Below are positions 21,640-34,384 of a stretch of DNA of 64,000 nucleotides, piece by piece (the stretch's first letter is position 1; every line of letters begins with the position of its first letter). The DNA is from Canna indica (taxonomy: Eukaryota > Streptophyta > Magnoliopsida > Zingiberales > Cannaceae), in contig CP136898.1 of the NCBI GenBank assembly GCA_034359265.1, positions 870,501 to 934,500 of the forward strand. The letters are read 5' to 3'. The position numbers and the translations under genes were made by a program. A model generated the notes under the pieces. That model was not told the origin of the DNA. It made no database searches and worked only from the letters and a program-made list of their open reading frames with translations.

Positions 21640-23190
21640 AATTTATAATACTAATTAAGGAGGGGGGGGGGGGGGGGCGGGGGCTGCTGGCGATTGCGTG
21701 TTAATGATACGCCCCGTTAGGCTAAGTGATAGGTGATAGTCAGCCACAAAATGACGGTGCTTAATGCTTATTGAATGAAATGACGGTAAAATTTTTTCGT
21801 TAGTATTATAAACGATTGTAATGGGTTGAATTTTAATATTTTTAAATATTATAATTATTTAAAAATAAAATTAAAAATATCTTATAATTTTTTATATTTT
21901 TTAATAAAAATAATAATTTTAATTTTTATAATTTTTTTTAAATTTTAATTTTAATCATTATAATTTATAAAATTTTAATTTTAATCTTCATATTTTACAA
22001 AATTGATCTATGCATGCATGTTCACATTAGCAATATCTAGTTAGCATCTATTATTATATGTTAAAAATAATAATACATACTTAATGAGATAACATAATGA
22101 TAATTTATATATATATTTACTGATGAAAAAAATATGTTAAAAATAAGATATATTCAAAATTCTTTTTTTTAATATTTACTCTTATAATTATTTAAAAATA
22201 AATTTAAAAATATTTTATAATATTTTAAATATTTTTAAAAAAATAATAATTCCAGTTTAGCCTGAATCTATTAAATTGGATCGATTCCAATTGATTTTGA
22301 ATCTACCGATATTCATGCCTCATACCTAATTATATTAAAGAAATTAAGATGGGTCAAATGTTCGCACTGAGATCATCTTCCAAACCACATATAATCCTGA
22401 ATGGGTCAAGAGATAATTGCGTCCAACTTTGATGTGATATACAAAAAAAAAACTTTGATGCGATAAACTGATTAAGGCGTCACAAGATAATCTTCAACAT
22501 ATGCTTCATCAAAATTGTCTCAAATTTAATTAATTAAGTTCCTCGAGGTATTGCAGAAATTGTTGAGGAGCTTTCTTCGAATGCTGACCTGTAAAACTTT
22601 GGACTCTTCTAGTATTTAAAAGGATAATTATGTTTGGGCCACAGCAGCAAACATAAAAGGTTTTCGAAAAAATGTTTGCGCCATGGTCGACTATTTGTGT
22701 TATTCTCCCCATGACTGTCATTTCAATTATCTGGTAACTCATTTCATTTCATTTCTAACTCCAAAGCAAGCATCTTATTAACATATAAGGTAAATTACGC
22801 TGATCTCTCATGAAATTTAGTAAAATAATATTGACTTTCTTTTTATTTGTTCAGATTACAATCATCTCTCCTGAGTAATCTTTGAATAATTATTTTAGGA
22901 AATATTTATGTAATATCTTACAAAACTCATGAGAGATTTGTGTAATCTTATTTCGTAATATGAAAGATTTGTGTAATCTTTTACAAAACTCAGGGGGATT
23001 ATAAGATAAAATTACAAAATGTAGGAGATGTCAGTGTAATTTCACTAAACCTCAAGGGAGATCAATATAATTTACCCTAACATATATTACTAGGAAAAAG
23101 TCACGTCATTTTATTAACACAAGCAAAATAGACGTGCCCTATTTTCTCTAAACAGATCGAGAGCCAAATAGCCACCTTCAATGATGCTTT
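21640..23190. other. AT-rich spacer; right part is a degraded family 1 3' flank
   Basis: 21663-21684 is a G-rich homopolymer tract. From about 22740 ('catttctaactccaaagcaa') to 23190 there are pieces of the 3' flank known from copies B and G. Positions 22790-23080 contain 'gatctctcatgaaatttagt'-type sequence that recurs at 28880-29160. No gene. Confidence 0.45.
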
Positions 23191-23198
23191 CTTCTCCG

Positions 23199-23923
23199 TA
23201 GGGATGGCACTGGAAAGAATTTGGGATGACGAAATAAATTCTATCCTAAATTCATTAAGTAAATTCAATCTTAAATTCGTTCCAAATCCGTTAGTATTTT
23301 GAAAAGTAATTCTCAAACTCATCCCACTAATTTAACAGCTACCCACCGGGTATTCGCTTTTCGTCCGTTAATAAATTTTATATATAATAAAATTGATCTA
23401 CAATCTACATATTTATCATAACATCTAAGATTAATTAATAAAATTTATATAAAAAAATTATTCTACGTACTAATCATAACATCTAATATTATATGACTTA
23501 GACGAATAGTTTAAAATTATAAAAAATAGTTGAAATTAATAGTTGTCGAGCTACTTCTTTGAACCTCTCAACTATTGATGGTGTATTGTTATATTATATA
23601 ATGTGTTAGAAAATAAGGTATATGTAATTAAATGTGTTATTATTGTATAATGTATACTTAGCTTTAATTAAAAAAATAAATTATATTGAACTCTATTTAA
23701 AAAGACAAAATTATCCTGTATATATGGATAATATGAGGCACATTTTAGTAATTTTATATTTAACGGGTTTTAGACTAAAATTTTGAACTCGTCCTAAATT
23801 CTACAGGGTTTTTACATCAAAATTCTATACTCATCCCACGACCCAATAGGCAAAACTCGCTAATTATCAATCAGGGTCTGGGACGAATAAATACTCATTT
23901 ACAAAAATTCACTACCATCCCTA
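23199..23923. mobile_element. hAT-family non-autonomous element with 8-bp target copies
   Basis: Termini TAGGGATGGCA and TACCATCCCTA are inverted. CTTCTCCG flanks both sides exactly (23191-23198 and 23924-23931), the 8-bp target size typical of hAT elements. The host sequence on either side rejoins to the family 1 3' flank seen at about 38170-38200. The 725-bp interior is AT-rich with no transposase ORF. Confidence 0.85.
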
Positions 23924-24129
23924 CTTCTCCGAGTTAGCTGCTCAAACCTCCTTAGAAAGATGAGGAGCAACACCGAGTGCAAATAGGAGAAAACAAGCAC
24001 AAAGAGTACAAATTACCAAGAACAACAACCGATGATTCACAAAACTTGCACTAGGACGACCACAAAGGAAACAACAAACACTCCCAAATCAAATTCACCA
24101 GTGACTCGAAAACTAGCAACCATGACTTC

Positions 24130-24402
24130 TTAATCGGACCGGTAGCAGGCAAGTAAAACGGCGGCGGCGTAGAATTTGACCAAGAGTAGTGCGACCATGG
24201 TCTTCACCGCTACAGCAGTAGCCACTTGTGCTCGGCCGGATGGGGAGTCAACGACCCAAATATTGATGAAAAGAAGCGTCACGCGGCAAAGAAAGAGAAA
24301 GAAGGCGTCGAGGTGCAAGCTCAAGCTTGCGCGCCCCCTAGCCTCGTTGATTGAGCTAGAGTAGAAAGGACGGCAACAATGATGAATTTGACAAAGAGGG
24401 GA
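24130..24402 (-). pseudogene. Family 1 C-terminal fragment, copy E
   Basis: Encodes the last repeat and helix: 'LHLDAFFLFLCRVTLLFINI', then WVVDSPSGRAQVA and the CYRSD end. Homology stops near 24402, and the N-terminal two thirds are absent. The 3' flank (23932-24129) matches those of B and G, so this was a full gene unit before truncation. Confidence 0.75.
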
Positions 24403-26616
24403 GCCGTTAGTATCATTTGTCAGTCGAATATTTCGTTCAAAATAATAATATATTTTAATAATTTTTTTTTATCTAAAGGTAAAATTAAAAAAAATAAAGT
24501 TTTAAAATATTTTTATTCTATTTTTAATAGTTTGAAGATAAAAATCATAGTTAATCCTTTAATTTAATATAAATAATATATAAATATACGAAATGATGGG
24601 GGAAAAGAGAAAACTATGTCGTCCTCCGCTTATACATATATAACAAGTAGTAAATTATTATTCACTGCCGAAAGAAAACTGAAAAATGAAGAAGAGTGGT
24701 CGATTAAAGAAGTGCACGAGGCATTTTAAGTACAAGTAAAATGTTTCGGCGGAAATAAAAATGCATGCCAAGTGATAATTTCATTGCAAAATAATTCTAA
24801 TTAAAATATTAATCGATCCAAGTATCAATTTAAAATTCAAAGATCGATTAATGATCAAGCTGATAGTTTTAATTTTTTTTATTTATCTGAATTTTAAAAC
24901 TGTTTATTTCTTATACAGGTCGGTCAATTTTCTTTCTAAAAAAAAATATTAGTAGTATCGGAATTTAGACATTTGGTTATGCAACTTAAATCCGTTTGGA
25001 ATTGATCATTTTCTAATCAGGTCGAGGACTCATTAAGTGGTTGACTCGTGGAAGGAAAACTTTTTTCCTTCGATATTTCAATTCAAATGAAATTAATTCG
25101 TTTCATGTCAACGTAAAGCATGCTCGTTCTTACTATTCTTTGTTTTTTATATTATTGAAGTGCTGTTGTACTTGTGCCATTTTAAATTTTATGAAAAGCA
25201 TTTGACTAAAGAAAAAAGGACGGTTTTGCAATTGAAAAATTCCCCACATGCATTGACTACGCCAAATTGTGGTTTTTAAAAACAAATAGGTCGTTTAAAT
25301 TCCCATATGTATATTAATTTTGACAATATTGAGCAGATATCTCTTTAAATATTACATATATACATGCTACATATGGCAATCAATATAATATTTGATTTCT
25401 TTAATATATACATATATTTTCTAACTGGAATGTGTCAGCAGATATGAGACGATGAATATAGCTTTATCTTAAGTTGGGACCATAGAATAATTAAACAAAC
25501 AAAGATTGCTTGGGAGCTTGATACCGGTTTATTTTACTATTTGGTCAAGTTTGTTAATTGTCGTGATCCCCAGTACGGCTTGTGTACCCATTATTAATTA
25601 TTAATTATTATAGTGGAGATTCATTGCGTGGGCTCCATATGGTCACGTGAATTTTCCCTTTTACTATTTTCCACGTTAAAAATTGTATAAAATAATATAC
25701 TATTGAACTATTAATTTATATATTAATTGCAATTTTATTATAATATTTTTATTAATATTTTTGTTTTCATTTATTAAATTAAAATTTATACCAAATATGT
25801 AATTAAAATAATACTATGTTTAGGATATATAAAATAAATATTAAATTATATAATAAATAAATAACTTTAAAAATTTAAAATATAATTTTTTTAAAAAAAT
25901 CAATTGTAAACTTTTGTTTAACTAAGATACTCTTTACTAACATATTTAAAACATATATCACTTGGTTAATATAATTTTATCATAACTAAAAAAATACTAT
26001 TTATTATTACTCTTAATTATTTGTGTATGAATATTATTATTTAAATGTATAATTTAATTTAAACTATTTTTTACTTTTTTATTATTATTAAAATACAAAA
26101 AAATTTATGGATAAATATTAAATAACACAAAAATAAAGTAAACTCTACTAATAAAAAATGTATAAACGTAAATAACTCATTTAAAAATAGAAAAAAAAAT
26201 AAATTATATAAATTTTCTTAAAAATAATAACAAAATGATATTTCAAATCACAAATCTAATAAAAAAATAAATTTATACATTAAAAAGTATTTTAAAAAAT
26301 CACTCAGTAAATCTATAATTATTACCATGATAAACATAATAGGTTTAAAAAATTAATATAAAAATAGAGTAACATTTATAATTATAAAAGACTCAAATAT
26401 TTAAAAATATATATGGAATAACATTAATAGTTTGATTCTTATATAATTGTACATATTTATTTTAAAATATATTTTATTTATAGCGAGTAATTTTTTAATA
26501 AATATTCTTCATTGGATCGATATAATCTATAAATTTTTTTTGATAAAATTTTAAAACAGTTCTAATATATCTATACAACCAAAATATATAAAGAAAGAAA
26601 AATTACACTGGGGAGA
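24403..26616. other. Long AT-rich spacer
   Basis: No supported gene. Near 24830 'aaagatcgattaatgatcaa' recurs from the 2.9 kb/20.3 kb duplicated flanks. Positions 25680-26600 are extremely AT-rich. Confidence 0.5.
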
Positions 26617-26818
26617 GGAATAGAATTTGTACGAGCAGTCCACTCATCTTCCGCCGCGCAGGCCAGAAGTCGTGGGGATGCGTGCCCGAGTTCGGGATGC
26701 GTGTCCGAGTTCAAGATGCAGTCTGAGCTGTGCGCTGGGCACGCATCCCGAACTCAAAGGGATGCGTGCTGGGCTGGCGTGGCGGACGATGAGCGGCCTG
26801 CTCATACAAGTTCTATTC
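26617..26818. mobile_element. TIR element (MITE), uninterrupted relative of 8904-9402
   Basis: Ends GAATAGAATTTGTACGAGCA and TGCTCATACAAGTTCTATTC are inverted repeats. The interior has a second inverted pair built on 'gggatgcgtgc' / 'gcacgcatccc'. Length is about 200 bp; non-coding. Confidence 0.65.
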
Positions 26819-27032
26819 GGGAGGGAGACAGCGGCGGACAAAAAAATTTCAATGTCGGAGTATAGATATATTAAAACCGTTTAATAAAAAAATTTCTATA
26901 TATCTATATATCTGTATAGAAAGGGATTTGAGAGGTCGCGGAGTATAAAAGAAAGGAAGGATGGCCCAGTAATCCAGTATATTCAATTGTTGAAGTGGAC
27001 ATAATATGGAATTAGGAAGGTTGGCAAAAAAT

Positions 27033-27686
27033 TGCTCGCCCCCCTTCCTTTCTTCCTCATCGGCTTCTCCGCTCTCATCTTCTTTTACTCGATCCGATCC
27101 GACCGATGGATGGCACTAATGAGCTCGCCTCCTCCGCCAACTTCTGCTTCGATGCCTTTCTCGATCCCCATCATGTTCCTAATTGTGGTGCTAGCTACCG
27201 AACGTGCGCGCCGCACCACTGCCGTCGTCGCGTTTGCGGTGCTCCCACTGCTCCCCATCCTCGTCCTCTCAGTATTCGCCACCTTTGACGAGGAGAAGGC
27301 CGACGCGGGCTTCTACCTGGAAGCCTTCTTCCTCTTCGTCGCCGCAGAAATTTGTCTTTTCGCACGGCTCTGTGCCGCCGGCGGCTCTTCCATCGCCCAT
27401 GCTGTCGCCGTAAGTACTGCGGTCGCTTCCGTCTTTGTCAAATTCGTCGCTGCCGTCGTTCTTTTCTATTCTGGCTCAATCAGCGAGGCCGAGGGCCGCG
27501 CGAGCTTGTACCTCGACGCCTTCGTGCTCTTTCTTGTCTGCGTGACGCTTCTTTAATTTCATCCATATCTGGGTCGCCGACTCCCCGTCCGGCCGAGCAC
27601 AAGTGGCCCCTGCTGTGGCCGTGAAGACAGTGGCCGCACTGCTCTTGGTCAAATACTATGCGGCCGCCGTTTTACTCGCCTGCTAG
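27033..27686 (+). pseudogene. Family 1 copy F, frameshifted
   Basis: Family sequence is recognisable throughout: 'PLPFFLIGFSALIFFYSI', 'FATFDEEKADAGFYLEAFFL', 'SISEAEGRASLYLDAFVLFL' and the 'YYAAAVLLAC' end. The start codon is missing (the aligned position reads ATTG), there is a frame change near 27100-27165, and a 4-bp insertion at about 27553 creates TAA in the penultimate hairpin. The 3' end and flank closely match copy H in inverted orientation. Confidence 0.75.
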
Positions 27687-28290
27687 CTACTCTTCGATCG
27701 TCGAAGGAATGAATTAAATTAATGGCTGCAGTCGTTGCAACTCGGACGTCTTCATTTTCTTCTCTGCGGGCATATATAATATAATCCTTTCATGTTATGT
27801 ATACATAATATATTTATCTGCGGTCGTAGGAATAAAGGCGCATGAAACTATCTATTTCTCTTTTCACGTTATATATAGAGGTAGTAGTACTAGTACCAGT
27901 AATACGTAATACGTGTGAGGGAGTTGGTCATGTCTATTCCCCGATCCCCACCCGTATTTTCTTATATACGAGATGTATTTGATTTCTTAATTTGAGATCG
28001 GTTGGATTTATTATATTGGTGAAGATCGGATCTTGGTGTGGTTAAGTTCTCTGCTTATAAATAATCCTCTTCAATTTTTTTCAATTTTACATTAAAAAAA
28101 TTAATAAATATATATGGGCTAGGAATATAAACTTGAACCCAATAAATCTCGTCATTCACAGTTTCACACCCGATGCAATCAACTAAGCATACGGGCCGGA
28201 CTGGAATTTGATCCAAATTCAAGGGGATCCATTAATCATGGATGTTTTTAAAATTAAATTTTCTCCTCCATTTTTAAATAAGGTTTTATT
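27687..28290 (+). repeat. 3' flank of copy F, related to flanks of copy H and 5380-5820
   Basis: It carries 'gcatgaaactatctatttct', 'gagttggtcatgtctattcc' and 'gatgcaatcaactaagcata', shared with 41620-41760, 39540-40830 (inverted) and 5400-5820. Confidence 0.65.
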
Positions 28291-29699
28291 ATTCATACAT
28301 AATCTATAAGCACAAAAATAATTATATATTAACTAGTTGTTAAAAATAATAATTTTTATATATTTAATAACTTCTATTTTAATCATAAATAATTAGTTAT
28401 TAACTAATACTTAACTAGTTCTAACCTATAGTCTAGTTGATGGTTAGTAACAAATAATTATTTCATTGCATATTGAATTTTATTCTTTGATAATAAAAAT
28501 AAGTAATTATTATTAGAAATATTCAATTCTAAATCCTAAAGCCACTTACCCTATTTGTCAGAGTCCGGCATGAGGAGATATTGTACTCTTATTTCAGGTT
28601 CAATTTTAATTATACTATGCTCAATTTTAATATGACTATAGTCATTCTTGTGACAAACTCCATAAGAATTTCTATGAACACTCAACTCCAGGTCATCGCT
28701 CAATTGGCAACCGTAGGTCTATCTTGTTGTAAGACCTTTTTTATTACTTATAAATGTTTTTATTTAGATATGGAGGAGAAAAAGCATATAATAATTTTAT
28801 ATTAACCTCTTTTTCTTCGAAAGTTATATCGTTGATAAGTTGTACGCCAATCAAATAAGATTGCTTCCTATAATAATTTAGGATAAATTATATTGATCTC
28901 CTCTGAAGTTTAGTGAAATTACACTGATCATCTTTTATTTGTCCAGGTTACAATCAATTCTCCTAAGTAATCTTTGAGTGATTTTTTTAGTAGAGATTTG
29001 TATAATATTTTACAAAATTCAGAAAAAGTTTGTGTAATTTTATTTCGTAATAGGGGAGGTTTGTGTAATCTTTTACAAAACTCGAAGAAGTTATAAGATA
29101 AAATTATAAATAGAGAAAAAATCAGTATAATTTTACTAAATCTTAGAGGATGTTAGTATAATTTATTAACGTATTTTCCTTCAAAAGTTAATATCATTGA
29201 TATGTTGTAAGCCAATCATATAAGATTGCTTCCTATAAAAATTTATTTGTTTAATCAAATATTTAATTGCACTTTTGAGCGAACACCAACTTTGTCCGAG
29301 TTATAATTTATTTATGCGAAAGGTTAAATTTTACTAATTCACGTGACTAATAATTTTTTTAATACGCATATATAATAAAATATTTATAATTATTTATAAA
29401 ATTATTACTCATATTATTAAGAGTCTATTAAAAAATTTATTAAACTAATTATTAAAAAGATACCGCAACTCTCTTTATTTATTTGTTCCGTGACATCAAG
29501 TCCAAATTATCCTCACAGTTGTAATGGAGCTGATGTCATCAAGATGGGGATGGGGATTGAGGACCAAAAGAAAACCTGAAGACTGAAGAGAGGGTTTAAA
29601 TGTTTAATTAGTAATCTTTTTTATTTGATTGTGATGGTAATGGACGACATCAATTTTGTATTAATTAGTAATCTTTTTTGATTGTGACACAATATCTGG
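28291..29699. other. AT-rich spacer with flank-unit pieces
   Basis: 28780-28870 and 29160-29330 repeat 'gccaatcaaataagattgct'-type sequence from the cluster flank unit. 28880-29160 resembles 22790-23080. The 48-bp hairpin is at 29491-29538. A 50-bp direct repeat ('gacacaatatctggtgcatg') occurs at about 29685 and 29743. No gene. Confidence 0.45.
29491..29538. repeat. Conserved 48-bp hairpin, copy 4
   Basis: TGACATCAAGTCCAA ... TGGAGCTGATGTCA. Same element as at 2392, in a diverged flank. Confidence 0.6.
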
Positions 29700-30665
29700 T
29701 GCATGCACAGCGAAAAAGTTGAATAGTAATATTTTTTGATTGTGAGACAATATCTGGTGCATGCACAGCGAAAAAGTTGAATAGTATCTAAAAATCAAAA
29801 CACACAAAACAACCACAGGAACACAAAAGAGTTTCTAGCACCTCTAGAGTTTCTAGCACCCCTTGAATCTCAAACAATCATAGTTCATTATCAACAAAGT
29901 GGAAATAATACAATAGCATACCACGTAACCATCAACAACAATGAGATAACAAGGTTTGAGGATAGAAATCACCAGGATAGCTACAGTTCTTGAAATCGGA
30001 CGAAATTTTGGTTCTCAAATAAAACTTTCACTACTAGAAAAATGGACATCAGCAACGGCCGAGCCGTTGCAATAGAGCCGTGACAGAAAGTCGCGTTGCT
30101 GATAACTTAGCAACGGATCAGCAACGGTCGCTCGGGCCGTCGCTCAAAACATTATCAGCAACGGCCGCTCGGGTCGTCGCTAAAAATATTATCAGCAACG
30201 GTTTTACCACGGACACGGAGCCGTTGCTGATAACATTAATAACAACGGCCACTGAGTCCGTAGCAACGCCGTTTGTAAAATTCCGTCGCTAAGCCGTTGC
30301 TGTAGGTCATCAGCAATGGCTTTCGATACATTTTTAGCAACGGTTTTCCCACGGACAGCCGTGGGAAAGCCGTTGCTGATGACATATACCTGGAAACAAA
30401 AAAATTTAAAATTTAAAATTTCCATTGATACATTAATACATTATCTGATACATAACTCACACACTCATACGCTCATACACACATTCATTCACACATCACA
30501 AACACACCGATTTCTTCAAAACAATTATATTTATATTGATAATTATCCACGATAGTATAAAAACAATTCAAATGCAAAATTGAAGTATCAATATCCAAAC
30601 AAAATAAGTTAAACAAGTTCAATATCTCAGTAACAAGTTCAATATCCAAACAAAAAATCTCACGA

Positions 30666-32330
30666 TCACGATGGAGGATGGTCTGGATCATATGACGGAG
30701 TCTGCAGTGCTTGAGTGTACACCGGCGTGGACTGACTCGAGGACGATGGATTAGATGATGCCGAAGAGATGCCTGCTTCGGGATGACCTGACATGTTGCG
30801 TAGCATAGCATGCATCTCCGTCATCATCTGAGTCTGACGCGCGACCGTCTCCTCTAGAGTCCTTATTCTGCTACTATGATCATAACTGGATCTATAGGTG
30901 GACGGTCGCTCACCAGCGACCGGAGGGGTCGGTGCCCCAAGTGGCCCTAGCACGGCTCGCGCATGACCACTATCTGCGAAGCCATATACGCGGCCATGGT
31001 CCCAGCCACCTGTTCGCGCATGACAATCATAAGTGACAACTCCCTCAGTCCACAATGTTTTCAATTCATCTATCAAGGGTCTGAGAAATATGTCAATTTC
31101 TTTTCGCGGACCCTTAGGACCCGGAATAATCATCGAAAGATAAATAAATTCATCTTTCATGCACATTGACGGTGGCAAATTATAAACTGTCAGCAGCACT
31201 GGCCAAACTGAATAAGGAGTTACAGAATGTCCAAACAGATTAAAACCATCTGTGCACAATCCCAATCTGATATTTCTAGTATCCCTAGCAAATGAATGAT
31301 AACATGTATCCAAATGTTTCCATACTTCACTGTCAGATGGATGAGTCATTATTGTATCATCACGACTTCTTGCATGCCAACTCATGTAGGGGGCTGTCTT
31401 TTCCGACATGAATAATCATTGAAGCCTCGGTGTTAGTGGAAAATACCGAAGCACCTTAAACGAGATATTTTTCTGTCGGACCGATTTCTTCTCCTTGTAA
31501 CGAGGGTGTTGATATACAGGGCATTTATCTAACTGCACATTTTCTTTATAATATAAAATGCAGTTATTTTGGCACGCGTGTATTTTTTCGTACCCAAGCC
31601 CCAATTTTCTCATTAGCTTTTTAGTCTTATAAAAAGTAGGCTCAAACTTGTTATCAGTATGCAGCATTCTATTAATCAATCCAGCAATCCGATCATACGC
31701 AACTCCGCTGATATTACAATCGGCCTTGATGTTTAAGAGCTGTGTCATTGCTGAAAACCTAGTGTATTTAGGACAATTCTCATATAAAGGTTCATCGGCA
31801 GCTTTCAACATCTTGTAAAATTCTGCAGCTTCTTTATTCGGTAATTCAATCTCTACCGCAGCCCCTACTTCTGTGATATCAACCGCTGTAGTATCTGGTG
31901 GGACTGATGTGTGAAGAACTGGCCGATCAACATTATCATTCAGGTCGAATTGACCCCCAAGACTATCAAGTATCATAGTTCTATAGGGATTACATTGACC
32001 GGATGAAGAAGCACCAGCAGAGGAAGATTCACCATATGTCTGAACGACAGGATTGCTCGACGTCCCGACTTCGCGTGACTCCCCGTGACAAGTCCATAGA
32101 AAATATCTTGTTGCAAATCCTTTGCTATATAGATGCAGAGTGACAGTCTCCCGATCCAAAAATCGTCCATTTGAACAAATGCGGCACGGACATCGGATTT
32201 GATCACCCATGCTAACAAAATTCCGATTCGAATAGGTGAAATTTAGGAAGTACGTTACGCCTAATCGAAACTCATTCGTTAAAGCTCCACGATTAAGACG
32301 TCGGTACATCCAACTTCGATCAGCCGACAT
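30666..32330 (-). pseudogene. CACTA transposase (TNP2-like) fused to the C-terminus of the second gene
   Basis: From ATG 32330 (MSADRSWMYRR) it has a Transpos_assoc-type N-terminal region with the C-x-C-x2-C cluster 'CPCRICSNGRF', then the start of a Transposase_21/TNP2 domain ('YMSWHARSRDDTIMTHPSDS'). One in-frame stop (TGA where the other copy has AGA) lies at about 31416-31418. After 'VVTYDCH' (about 31030) the frame jumps without interruption into 'GGWDHGRVYGF', the C-terminal part of the second CACTA gene, and ends PSYDPDHPPS. The deletion removed the rest of TNP2, so no active enzyme is expected. Confidence 0.85.
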
Positions 32331-32404
32331 AATTCTGTCAATCAATGACAATTTCTTTGGTTAATGTCTTTAGGTGAGATTGTCCTATTTCATTCGGGAT
32401 TTAT

Positions 32405-32594
32405 GTTATTTGAACTGCACTTACGTTTTTATTTTAACTGTTAACTAATTATTCTAAATTTCGGCAGCATCTCCCTATAGTTCTCCGAATACGCATATCA
32501 TCTGGGCGCGTATCGGAGAACAAGAGAGATGTTGCCGAAATTTAGAATAATTAGATAACAGTTAAAATAAAAACGTAAGTGTAGTACAAATAAC
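32405..32594. repeat. 190-bp foldback in CACTA copy 1
   Basis: The arms GTTATTTGAACTGCACTTAC... and ...GTAAGTGTAGTACAAATAAC are inverted repeats for about 85 bp each. The inner stem is GTTCTCCGAATACGC with GCGTATCGGAGAAC, and the loop is short. It lies just upstream of the transposase start. The identical structure is at 48769-48958. Confidence 0.8.
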
Positions 32595-32804
32595 TATATT
32601 CCCAAATTATCCAATCAGGGACAATTCAAGAATTGTACATCGTATAAAAGATCATCTACTTCTTTTACACGAACATACAATCCCCGAACGGATCTAAGGT
32701 TTTGCTAAATCATATCCGACTCGTCGATGCGTACGTGAAACATATGAACTCGTCGGATGCATGATTATTTTCTAAATGTTTCGAGACCGTTCAAGTCCAT
32801 ATTG

Positions 32805-32960
32805 GATGATTCCGGCGCGCGTCCGAAGTGGACGATATCGGCGCGCGTCCGAAGTGGACGATTCCGGCGCGCGTCCCAAGTGGACGATTCCGGTGCGCGT
32901 CCTAAGTGAACGATACCGGCGCGCGTCCGAAGTGGACGCCGGCGCGCGTCCGAAATTAAT
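32805..32960. repeat. 24-bp GC-rich tandem repeat in CACTA copy 1
   Basis: About six units built on 'ggcgcgcgtccgaagtggac'. The related element has about three to four units at 48478-48565 in the other orientation. Confidence 0.75.
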
Positions 32961-34384
32961 CTAAACCATAATAATTAATCGAATAAATTAAACAATTAAT
33001 CTAAATAATTAATAAACAATTATAAAACAATTCATTAATAATTATAAAATAATATAAATTATATATATAATTATAAATTTCGGCGCCGGAGTCAGGTGGA
33101 CTTCGACGCCGGCGTACAGTGGTCGGACACACTGTCCGACCACTGTACAAGGTCCGGCGGCGGCCATCGGCCGACCGTCGCCGGCCGAAACCCTAGAAAT
33201 AGGGTTTCGGTCGGATTGATTCCCGCCGGCCGCAACGGGAAGAGACGGCCGGCCGGCGAGGCATACCTGAACAAGTCGGCTGCAGCGGGAGGAGGAAGAA
33301 GCGTAGTCGGCGTCGGCAGGAGCGGCGGCGGCAGCAGCGGGAGGAAGAAGGGCCGGGCGCGAGAGCGTGCCCTATATAAACTTATCAGCAACGGCTCACT
33401 CGCCCGTTAGAAAGCCGTTGCCGATAAGTTATCATCAGCAACGGCTCACTTGTCCGTTAGCAAGCCGTTGCTGATAATTAAAATATCAGCAACGGCTCGC
33501 CTTTCCGTCAGAAAGCCGTTGCGGATAATTAAAATAATCCGCAACGGCTCGCGTGTCCGTTAGAACGCCGTTGCAGATAGAGATATCTGCAACAGCTCGA
33601 GCGGCCGTAAGAACGCCGTTGCAAATAGCAACGGTTTGAGCGGCCGTTGCTGATAGCCGTTGCTGAAGACCTAATTTCTAATAGTGTTCCACCGTTCATA
33701 TCCAAGAACAATGTGTCTTGAACAACCTCACAATATTTCAACCCGATCAGAGCACAGATGACTTCTCAATCGTTGCGATGATGAAACTCGTCGCAACAAA
33801 GAATACCCAGAGAAAAGTCCAATTGTTGTAGCAAAATCTCAGCTTATTGACCTCCAAACCTGATCACCATTGTTCAAAATGAAGAACTCGGTGTCCTATA
33901 TCTCTCCACCAAAAATTAGCTCAATCGGAGTCTGACACACCGTCTGATCGCTGGAAAAGATGAACCGGACAATACCCTAAAAATCTCCTTTTTCTCTCTT
34001 GGTTTTCTTGATGGTTCTCTTTAGTGTGTTTCTTGGAAAAGTGGAGGCTGCTGCCCTACGTTTGAGTGGCTGCCAAAAACTTTTAACATGAAATGATCAA
34101 TATAACCCGAATAGGTTCAAACATAGGTTTTACCACAAAGGAGGGAACCCAAACTCAACAATTCTCCCCATTCCCGACTATATGGAGGAGTTTGCCAAAC
34201 CGGCAATCACCCGACATATTTCACACTTTCCCTTTGGTAGAGTCTTTGTCATTATGTTTGAAGTACAAGATTGCAAACAAGGGGTGGCCATCGACGCCCT
34301 CCATCTTGCATGTGGTGCAAGTTTGGGAGATAATAATTTTAAAATATTTTAAAACAAATTAAAATATTATGTTTGAAGCAGAAG

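Larger units (their letters stand above)
30029..33686 (-). mobile_element. CACTA element, internally deleted copy
   Basis: Starts CACTACTAGAAA and ends TTTCTAATAGTG. Both ends carry many 'cagcaacggct' subterminal repeats (30049-30390 and 33380-33670). It is 3,658 bp against 7,095 bp for the relative at 47688-54782 and lies in the opposite orientation. The uninterrupted direct repeat at 34385 confirms the insertion point; flanking triplets are TTT and TTC (one mismatch). A roughly 3.4-kb internal deletion fuses the first transposase gene to the end of the second. Confidence 0.9.
29750..34300. repeat. 0.95-kb direct repeat (LTR-like), copy 1, split by a CACTA element
   Basis: 29750-30028 plus 33687-34300 together match 34385-35345 in order, including 'gcataccacgtaaccatcaa', 'ctctccaccaaaaattagct' and 'gagggaacccaaactcaaca'. 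The two copies are about 85 bp apart, as for adjacent LTRs of a degraded copia-type element. No polyprotein is present between them. Confidence 0.6.
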
